Origin: Methylotenera sp.
Lineage (GTDB): Bacteria; Pseudomonadota; Gammaproteobacteria; Burkholderiales; Methylophilaceae
Assembly: GCA_027487055.1 (NCBI GenBank)
Contig: JAIYEJ010000137.1
Location: forward strand, 1 to 8,991
Reading direction: 5' to 3'
Length of the DNA: 8,991 bases
This document shows, in pieces, positions 1 through 5,520 of this stretch (position 1 is the stretch's first letter; every line of letters starts with the position of its first letter). The translations under genes and the position numbers were made by a program. A model generated the notes under the pieces. The model was not told the DNA's origin, did not search any database, and worked only from the letters and a program-made list of their open reading frames with translations.

Positions 1-1
1 A

Positions 2-832
2 CCAGGTAGCGGTTGTAATCCTACGCAACGGCGTTTTTTTGACCCCAGTTTTTACAGAATAGTCTTAATAGATCAGCGTGGTTGCGGACGCAGTACGCCG
101 CAAGGCGAAGTAAAAAGCAACACCACAGATGACTTAATCAATGATATCGAAGCCTTGCGCAAACATTTAAACATCTCTAAATGGCATGTATTTGGCGGCT
201 CTTGGGGCAGCACCCTCGCGCTCGCCTATGCCTTAAAATTTACTTCAAGTGTTAAAAGTTTAATTTTACGGGGTATTTTTCTAAGCCGCCCATCAGAGCT
301 TCATTGGTTTTTAAATGATGTAAAGCAGTTTTACCCAGAACCATGGGAGAAACTCCTAATGTTTTTACCAAATGCATCTAGAGAAAATATTATTGATGCC
401 TATGAAAAATTGATTTTTTCTGAATACAGTGAACTCAACATTCCGGCTGCTGTTGCTTGGAATGCATTTGAGAGTAGCATCATGACTTTATTACCAAGAT
501 CCGATAGTGCTAACAAAGATAACAAACAAGATGTCCCAAATGGAGAGATTGAGTTAGCACGTGCTAGAGTGCAGATTCACTACATTCAGCACCATTGTTT
601 TATTGGAGAGCGTGATATTTTAGCTGAAGCAAAAAATACCTTAACGCATATTCCTACGATTATTATTCAAGGACGTTACGATATGGTGTGCCCTCCACTT
701 ACTGCTTGGGAGCTCTCTAATGCTATGCCGCATGCTGAATTTATAATTGTGCCTGACGCTGGTCACTCTGCGATGGAAACTGGTGTGACTAGCGCACTTG
801 TTGCAGCGACTGAAAAGTTTAAAGCGTTTTAA
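2..832 (+). CDS. pip: Proline iminopeptidase (alpha/beta hydrolase, peptidase family S33), 5' end cut off by the window
   Basis: This cytoplasmic serine peptidase removes N-terminal proline from peptides. The frame is open from base 2, so the start lies outside the window. 276 residues are visible, against about 310-320 usual for the family, so roughly the first 35-45 are missing. Family signatures appear in order: PGSGCNP at the very start (end of the oxyanion-hole segment), then QRRFFDP, IDQRGCGRS and the nucleophile elbow GGSWGS with Ser67 (codon at 200). The catalytic acid is Asp227 in GRYDMV and the catalytic base is His255 in DAGHS, so the triad is complete. The TTG at 155 lies inside the conserved domain and is not the true start. 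The next gene begins 15 bases downstream on the same strand, suggesting co-transcription. The call is firm from motif content. Confidence 0.95.
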   Translation, partial: PGSGCNPTQRRFFDPSFYRIVLIDQRGCGRSTPQGEVKSNTTDDLINDIEALRKHLNISKWHVFGGSWGSTLALAYALKFTSSVKSLILRGIFLSRPSELHWFLNDVKQFYPEPWEKLLMFLPNASRENIIDAYEKLIFSEYSELNIPAAVAWNAFESSIMTLLPRSDSANKDNKQDVPNGEIELARARVQIHYIQHHCFIGERDILAEAKNTLTHIPTIIIQGRYDMVCPPLTAWELSNAMPHAEFIIVPDAGHSAMETGVTSALVAATEKFKAF

Positions 833-847
833 TTTAATTAAAAATAT

Positions 848-2161
848 ATGGCATTGACCCAACAAGATAAGCTCACAAGCCCAGATAAATTGGCAAAAAT
901 TAAAGATTTAATGCAACACCCAGCGTTAAGTAAACCTTTAAATGCTTATGCCAAACAAGAGTATGCAACGCCTTTGTTTGTGTTGCGCGAGACTTTTGCA
1001 GGTTTCACGCGCCACAATATTTTTGGCATGGCGGCCTCTTTGTCGTTTTATGCGCTGTTTGCTTTAATCCCTTTAATGCTGTTGATATTCTTTTTGCTCA
1101 GTCATCTAGTATTTTCTTCTGACTATGCAATTGTTAAGCTTGCAATACTCACAGGCAATTTAGTGCCAGATTTTAGCAATAAAATTATGGTTGAAGTTTA
1201 TAGCGCAACACAAACCAAAGCTGCATGGGGCGCATTAGGTCTTTTTGTATTGCTCTGGGCCATTACCCCATTAGCAGCAGCAATGCGGTCTGCTTTTTAT
1301 ACCATCGCCTCTATTATTGAAGCGCCCTCATTCTTTAAGCGCAAAATAAAAGATATCTTTTCTGTATTGGGCATTTTACTATTATTTTTTCTGTTTACCT
1401 CGGCGGGATTCATCATTGAAAAAATAGTCCGTTTTTTAGCAATACATTTACCTATCGCCGAGATTAATATAGTGGGCGCATTTGGCACGCTTATGCTCAC
1501 AACATTACTAATTGCAATATTTTATAAAATATTCTTTCCGATGCGTGTTGCTTTTACACATTTGTTATTAGGCGCAAGCTTAACCGCTATTTTATGGCTG
1601 TTAATGCGTCCTGCATTTGGTTTATTTTTATCAGTTAACCAAAACTATGGCGCAATTTTTGGTAGCATGAAAACCATGTTTGTTTCAATTACTTGGCTAT
1701 ATTTAAATTTTGCTGTTTTTTTGCTTGGCACCGAACTCATCTCGACACTGCGCAAAAAAGACGTATTGTTATTAAAAGGTTTATTTGATAGCACACCAAA
1801 CAAAGCCAACTATATAGATGCGTTAATGCGTCGTTATGGCCATGTATTGCATCTTGGAGAATACATATTCGAAGTTGGCAACACAGAGCGAAATCTATAT
1901 TATTTAGTTGAAGGCAATGTCACATTAAGCAAAAAAGATAAAGTCTATCGCGAGCTTGGCCCAGGTGATTATTTTGGTGAACTTTCTATGTTAACTAAAC
2001 AACCAACAACATCTGACGCGATTGTGAGCTCAGATGATGCCAAAATAATTGTAATTTACGCTGAAAATATAGACACGATGCTTGCTGATGATTCTAAAAT
2101 CGCGATAGAACTATTAAAGCAGATGGCGCACAGACTGCAAACCAATTTAATTAATACTTAA
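848..2161 (+). CDS. YihY/BrkB-family inner-membrane protein with C-terminal cyclic-nucleotide-binding-like domain
   Basis: This 437-residue integral membrane protein has two parts. Residues about 45-300 carry six hydrophobic segments (near 61-89, 127-150, 170-195, 207-230, 235-260 and 277-298), with the BrkB/YihY hallmark GMAASLSFYALFALIP at 60-75. The family was once called ribonuclease BN; its real activity is unknown, so no RNase function is claimed. Residues about 330-435 form a cNMP-binding-type beta roll, with GEYIFEVGN at 337-345, LVEGNVTL at 353-360 and the cassette GDYFGELSML at 373-382. The arginine that normally contacts the cyclic phosphate (PRSA-type motif) is absent; QPTTSDAIV stands there, so classical cAMP binding is doubtful. 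The ATG at 848 has no clear Shine-Dalgarno and follows pip by 15 bases, so translational coupling is plausible. The gene sits between pip and the TPR gene in a likely operon. Confidence 0.88.
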   Translation: MALTQQDKLTSPDKLAKIKDLMQHPALSKPLNAYAKQEYATPLFVLRETFAGFTRHNIFGMAASLSFYALFALIPLMLLIFFLLSHLVFSSDYAIVKLAILTGNLVPDFSNKIMVEVYSATQTKAAWGALGLFVLLWAITPLAAAMRSAFYTIASIIEAPSFFKRKIKDIFSVLGILLLFFLFTSAGFIIEKIVRFLAIHLPIAEINIVGAFGTLMLTTLLIAIFYKIFFPMRVAFTHLLLGASLTAILWLLMRPAFGLFLSVNQNYGAIFGSMKTMFVSITWLYLNFAVFLLGTELISTLRKKDVLLLKGLFDSTPNKANYIDALMRRYGHVLHLGEYIFEVGNTERNLYYLVEGNVTLSKKDKVYRELGPGDYFGELSMLTKQPTTSDAIVSSDDAKIIVIYAENIDTMLADDSKIAIELLKQMAHRLQTNLINT

Positions 2162-2163
2162 GC

Positions 2164-3708
2164 ATGCAAACTATGGCAATTTTAAACTCATCTCAACCCA
2201 ATCAACAAGATGTGCAAGCCTTAATCCAGCGCTTAAATTCTGGTCAATTATCACATGCTGAGACGCTTGCCAAAAGCCTGATAGCAAAGCACCCTAATAC
2301 GTTCATTCTGCATCACATACTCAGCCTTGCGCTAGATGGCCAAGAAAAGTTTTCTGAAGCTGTGGAAAGTTATCAGAATGCACTAAAACTTCAACCAAAT
2401 ACTCCAGACTTATCATTCAACTGTGCAATTGCGCTGACCAATTTAAATCGCTTAGATGAGGCAATTGCAATGTATCAACAAGCCATCAAAGTGAAGCCTA
2501 GCTTCTTTGAGGCTTATGGCAATCTAGGCACCGTTTTACAAAGACAAGGGAAATTAGAAGAAGCCATTTTTAGCTATAAAAAAGGGATAAGTATTAACCC
2601 TCAAGACGCTCGCGCTTACTTTAACTTGGGTACAGCGCTAAGAGATAATGGCGATTTAGCCGAGGCCGTTAATAGTTACAAAAACGCAATCAGATTATTC
2701 CCAAATTATACGGATGCGCATAATAACTTAGGCGAAACCTTGCGTGACCAAGGTAATATGCAAGAAGCGGTAAAGAGCTACCAAGCCGCCCTTGCGTTAA
2801 ACCCAGATTATGCAAATGCAAATTACAATATGGCGGAGTTTTTATACCTTGCAAAAAAATATGATGAGGCGATTCCATATTTTGAGCGCTCTCAATTAGA
2901 TGACTGGCAAGCAAGAAGCATGTACTGCCTATACAAGGCAAGTAAGTTTGATGAGTTCAAAACTACGCTTGATGCGATTGCACGCACAGAGCGCCATACC
3001 GCACCTTTTATTGCTACCCTTTCGACACACTATTCAATTAACTTTAATGCAGAAGACCCCTACAATTTTTGTAAAGATGCGCTCGATTTTGTATATCAAC
3101 AATCCATACCTGAACTAACTGGCCCAGATAGCCAGTTACGTAAAGACTTACTACTAGATATTGAAAACGCTAATATTGAAGAGCGTGTACAAGGCATGCT
3201 ATATAATGGTAAACAATCTGCTGGGAATTTATTTAAACGACCAGAACCCTCTTTTAGGGCGCTTGCGGAGTTAATTAAAAAAGAGTTCGATAATTATAAA
3301 AACAAATTTGCAGACGCAAATTGTGAACTTATTTTGTCTTTTCCAAATGAGCTTGAATTTACAAGCTCATGGTATGTAAAAATGCGGCAGGGTGGTCACC
3401 TAAATCCGCATATACATGAAATTGGCTGGATTAGTGGTGCGGTTTATTTAGCAATGCCAAGCCCTCAAATCAATAGCAATGAAGGTGCATTTGAATATGG
3501 CACTCATGGCGATGACTATCCTATTGTAGCACCAGTCAAATTAGCCGCATTCCCCACTGCGCACGTACTGCCAAAAGTGGGTGATATTGTGCTTTTCCCT
3601 TCTTCACTTTTTCATCGCACAATCCCATTTAATTCAAATGAAGAACGTATCTGTATTGCATTTGACCTTAAGCCTGCAACGCAGATTTCGCAAAGAAATT
3701 ACTACTAG
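2164..3708 (+). CDS. TPR-repeat protein with C-terminal putative 2-oxoglutarate/Fe(II)-dependent oxygenase domain
   Basis: This 514-residue protein has no signal peptide or membrane segment and is probably cytoplasmic. An N-terminal helical part (about 12-79) leads into regular 34-residue TPR units at about 80-113, 114-147, 148-181, 182-215 and 216-249, with phrases such as AYGNLGTVLQRQGKLEEAI. After a linker, residues about 395-503 look like a 2OG-Fe(II) oxygenase double-stranded beta helix of the 'putative 2OG-Fe(II) oxygenase' family. This part has NPHIHEIGWISGAVYL (His416, His418), FPSSLFHRTIPF (His484) and EERICIAFDL, whose Arg495 suits 2-oxoglutarate binding. Iron ligands are inferred by position; the substrate is unknown. 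The ATG at 2164 comes 2 bases after the preceding stop, and another in-frame ATG follows at 2173. Neither has a strong ribosome site, so coupled translation is likely. The TPR part presumably recruits a protein partner or substrate. Confidence 0.87.
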   Translation: MQTMAILNSSQPNQQDVQALIQRLNSGQLSHAETLAKSLIAKHPNTFILHHILSLALDGQEKFSEAVESYQNALKLQPNTPDLSFNCAIALTNLNRLDEAIAMYQQAIKVKPSFFEAYGNLGTVLQRQGKLEEAIFSYKKGISINPQDARAYFNLGTALRDNGDLAEAVNSYKNAIRLFPNYTDAHNNLGETLRDQGNMQEAVKSYQAALALNPDYANANYNMAEFLYLAKKYDEAIPYFERSQLDDWQARSMYCLYKASKFDEFKTTLDAIARTERHTAPFIATLSTHYSINFNAEDPYNFCKDALDFVYQQSIPELTGPDSQLRKDLLLDIENANIEERVQGMLYNGKQSAGNLFKRPEPSFRALAELIKKEFDNYKNKFADANCELILSFPNELEFTSSWYVKMRQGGHLNPHIHEIGWISGAVYLAMPSPQINSNEGAFEYGTHGDDYPIVAPVKLAAFPTAHVLPKVGDIVLFPSSLFHRTIPFNSNEERICIAFDLKPATQISQRNYY

Positions 3709-3721
3709 TTTTTTGCTAGTA
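3703..3721 (+). terminator. Weak terminator-like hairpin overlapping the TPR gene stop codon
   Basis: TACTAG (3703-3708, including the TAG stop) pairs perfectly with CTAGTA (3716-3721) across a 7-base loop, and five T residues follow (3722-3726). The stem has only six pairs and few GC pairs, so it would be an inefficient intrinsic terminator. It is the only hairpin with a T-tract that I see after the pip-BrkB-TPR run. Confidence 0.35.
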
Positions 3722-3936
3722 TTTTTAACGATTTGTGTCAAAATAAGCTACATAGTTGACGAAATTTGACCACTCAAGCTTCAGCATTAACAACAAAAAA
3801 AGTCAACTTAAAAATAAGAACCTTAAATATTTAACCCCTAATAATTTTTTTAGCTGTTGATTTTATTGGTTATTTTATTTAATCGTGCGTGTTTTTTATC
3901 AAACCAAAAGTTCAAAATAAATTTGGCTTAAACATT

Positions 3937-3960
3937 GCTTAATTACTCTGATAATTAAGC
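3937..3960. promoter_or_regulatory. Perfect 9-bp inverted repeat upstream of rpfG (candidate operator or 5'-UTR hairpin)
   Basis: GCTTAATTA (3937-3945) and TAATTAAGC (3952-3960) are exact reverse complements around the 6-base loop CTCTGA, ending 33 bases before the rpfG start. No T-tract follows, so it is not an intrinsic terminator. The right arm can also pair with TGGCTTAA at 3924-3931 (8 bp with TTAAGCCA at 3955-3962), giving two alternative folds. GATAAT inside the repeat could serve as a -10 box, in which case the palindrome would be a binding site over the promoter. The repeat is seen directly; its regulatory role is inferred. Confidence 0.45.
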
Positions 3961-3978
3961 CATTTAGAGCTTAAAAAT

Positions 3979-3984
3979 GAGGAT
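3979..3984 (+). promoter_or_regulatory. Ribosome-binding site of rpfG
   Basis: GAGGAT lies nine bases before the ATG at 3994. It is the clearest Shine-Dalgarno in the rpf operon and fixes the rpfG start, since the two downstream genes lack comparable sites. Confidence 0.7.
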
Positions 3985-3993
3985 ATTATTTAC

Positions 3994-5064
3994 ATGTTGA
4001 ATTCGCTAATTTATGAAGGTTGCAAGATTTTAGTTGTTGATGATCAATCAACTAGCCGAACTATACTTTCACATGTTGTTAAAAATATTAACCCAAAAAT
4101 CAATGTGATTGAAAAAACCAATCCTGAAGATGCCTTGGAATGGGCTACTCAAAACACTGCCGAGTTAGTATTTATTGACTATGTGATGCCAGAAATGAAT
4201 GGCATTGATTTTGTTCGCTTACTTAAAACAATGCCTAAGTATGAACATGTACCCGTAATCATGATTACGATAAAAAAAGATGCAGAGACCCGCTATGCTG
4301 CGCTAGATGCTGGTGTGGCTGATTTTTTGAGTAAACCTGTTGATATTTACGAATGTACAGCACGCAGTAAAAACTTGCTTACGATGCAGTTGCAACATAT
4401 TGCATTACAAGTTAGAAGTGATGCTTTTGAGGGCCTAGTAAGATCTGCGACTGAAGAAATTAAATCGCGTGAGAAAGAAACCTTAATGCGCCTAGCACGC
4501 GCTGGTGAATATAAAGACTCTGATACTGCAATGCATTTGCAACGTATGTCTCTCTATAGCCGTGCAATTGCAGAACAAATAGGCTTGGATGAAGAAGAGG
4601 CTGAAATTATTGAGCTGGCTTCACCCCTTCACGATATAGGTAAAATTGGTATACCAGATAGCATTTTGCTTAAAAAAGAGAGTTTAGATGATCAAGAATT
4701 AAAGGTCATGCGTAAACACCCCGTTATTGGTTACGAAATTTTACAAGATAGCCCTTCAAAGTATTTACAAAAAGGCAGTGAAATTGCATTGGCGCATCAT
4801 GAGCGGTTTGACGGTACAGGCTACCCCTATGCGCTTAAAGGTAAAGATATTCCCATTTCTGCGCGAATTGTAGCAATAGCTGATGTATTTGACGCACTCA
4901 CCAGCATCCGTCCTTATAAAGAAGCTTGGAGCATAGATCAGGCATTAGAATATATTAGCAATGAAAGTGGTAAACATTTTGACCCAGAACTGGTAAGTGC
5001 TGTGCTATCTATGCGTACAACTTTAGAAAAAATACATAACGAACATGCTACTGCAATTCATTAA
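3994..5064 (+). CDS. rpfG: RpfG-type response regulator: receiver plus HD-GYP c-di-GMP phosphodiesterase
   Basis: This 356-residue cytoplasmic response regulator is close in length to Xanthomonas RpfG. The receiver domain (about 10-125) has the acidic pair Asp16-Asp17 (VVDDQ), the phosphoacceptor Asp62 (FIDYVMPEMNG), Thr92 and Lys114 (LSKP). The HD-GYP domain (about 160-345) has His181, the HD pair His213-Asp214 in LHDIGKIGIP, His268-His269 (AHHERFDGTGYP, with GYP at 276-278) and ADVFDALTS. All the expected metal-binding landmarks are present, so it should be an active phosphodiesterase that linearises c-di-GMP. In Xanthomonas the cognate kinase is RpfC, encoded two genes downstream here. The gene leads a three-gene run; its stop overlaps the longest possible start of the next gene, or lies four bases before the more likely one. 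Identity is supported by domain order and by the rpfC/rpfF neighbourhood. Confidence 0.93.
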   Translation: MLNSLIYEGCKILVVDDQSTSRTILSHVVKNINPKINVIEKTNPEDALEWATQNTAELVFIDYVMPEMNGIDFVRLLKTMPKYEHVPVIMITIKKDAETRYAALDAGVADFLSKPVDIYECTARSKNLLTMQLQHIALQVRSDAFEGLVRSATEEIKSREKETLMRLARAGEYKDSDTAMHLQRMSLYSRAIAEQIGLDEEEAEIIELASPLHDIGKIGIPDSILLKKESLDDQELKVMRKHPVIGYEILQDSPSKYLQKGSEIALAHHERFDGTGYPYALKGKDIPISARIVAIADVFDALTSIRPYKEAWSIDQALEYISNESGKHFDPELVSAVLSMRTTLEKIHNEHATAIH

Positions 5065-5068
5065 CAAT

Positions 5069-5512
5069 ATGGCAAAAATAAGTAGCATTAGAAGCGCACC
5101 TAAATTTAGGCAAACAGTGTTGTTGATAGATGACCAACCCACGGTACTTGATATTCACGCTGCCATTATAAAGTCTCTTAAATTGGATTTAAAAATTGTG
5201 TGCATGACTGATCCTGTTGAAGCTCTTAATTGGCTTCAAAACAGGCAAGTAGATTTAATTATTACAGATTTTCGCATGCATCACATGGACGGCATGCAGT
5301 TTGTACATGCACTCAAAAACCATGAAAATGCATTAACACAGGCAATTATTGTGGTAACTGTACTTAAGGAGCACTCTATACACCAAGAGCTTATTGCTGC
5401 AGGGGTATCAGCCTGTTTAACCAAACCCGTTCAAACAAGCGAGTTAGCAAACATTTCTAAGGCTTTGTTAGAGCAAAGCAAACAACATTACAACTTAGTG
5501 CTAATTAACTAG
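5069..5512 (+). CDS. Stand-alone receiver (CheY-like) response regulator between rpfG and rpfC
   Basis: This single-domain receiver has 147 residues from the ATG at 5069. A longer start at 5045 would add eight residues (MLLQFINN) and overlap rpfG by 20 bases. I prefer 5069, four bases after the rpfG stop, because the extra residues precede a typical hydrophilic leader, but neither site has a Shine-Dalgarno. Counted from 5069, the acidic pair is Asp21-Asp22 (LLIDDQ), the phosphoacceptor Asp67 (IITDFRM), the switch Thr97 (VVTVL) and Lys119 (LTKP). All are intact, so it should be phosphorylatable. No output domain follows. Its sequence resembles the RpfG receiver: DDQ, DP-EAL-W against NPEDALEW, and MDGMQFVHALK against MNGIDFVRLLK. 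It may be a REC duplicate that lost the HD-GYP part. It occupies the place of rpfH in Xanthomonas campestris. A phosphate sink or adaptor role is inference. Confidence 0.9.
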   Translation: MAKISSIRSAPKFRQTVLLIDDQPTVLDIHAAIIKSLKLDLKIVCMTDPVEALNWLQNRQVDLIITDFRMHHMDGMQFVHALKNHENALTQAIIVVTVLKEHSIHQELIAAGVSACLTKPVQTSELANISKALLEQSKQHYNLVLIN

Positions 5513-5520
5513 ACAACTCC

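Larger units (their letters stand above)
3709..3993. other. Intergenic region between the TPR gene and rpfG
   Basis: This AT-rich 285-base gap has no convincing gene. It holds the T-tract of the weak terminator and four TTGAC/GTCAA words between 3737 and 3806. It also holds a 12-bp AT palindrome TTAAATATTTAA (3823-3834) and repeated GCTTAA words around the 9-bp inverted repeat at 3937-3960. A promoter for the rpf operon must lie here if the upstream hairpin terminates. No -35/-10 pair is convincing, although GATAAT at 3950-3955 is a passable -10 box. Confidence 0.6.

Noticed and set aside
155..832. A pip gene starting at the TTG at 155
   Set aside because: The conserved family sequence continues in frame upstream to base 2, so this is an internal codon of a gene cut by the window edge.
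641..865. Minus-strand open frame of 74 codons
   Set aside because: It lies antisense over the conserved C-terminal part of pip and the start of the next gene, has no recognisable family features, and is a by-product of the real frame.
1297..1500. Minus-strand open frame of 67 codons inside the BrkB-type gene
   Set aside because: It is antisense to strongly hydrophobic membrane segments, with no independent signal.
2690..3118. Two short open frames (2690-2941 minus, 2900-3118 plus) inside the TPR gene
   Set aside because: Both overlap the TPR and linker coding sequence and show no domain, ribosome site or coherent composition.
3581..3769. Plus-strand open frame of 62 codons running past the end of the TPR gene
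   Set aside because: Most of it overlaps the conserved oxygenase C-terminus in another frame. The remainder crosses the terminator-like hairpin and there is no ribosome site.
3857..3883. rpfG promoter TTGATT with a TTTAAT -10-like box
   Set aside because: Spacing is only 15 bases and the region is so AT-rich that such matches are expected by chance.
3937..3960. Intrinsic terminator at the 9-bp inverted repeat
   Set aside because: The stem is AT-rich and the following bases CATTTAGAG are not a T-tract; an operator or leader hairpin fits better.
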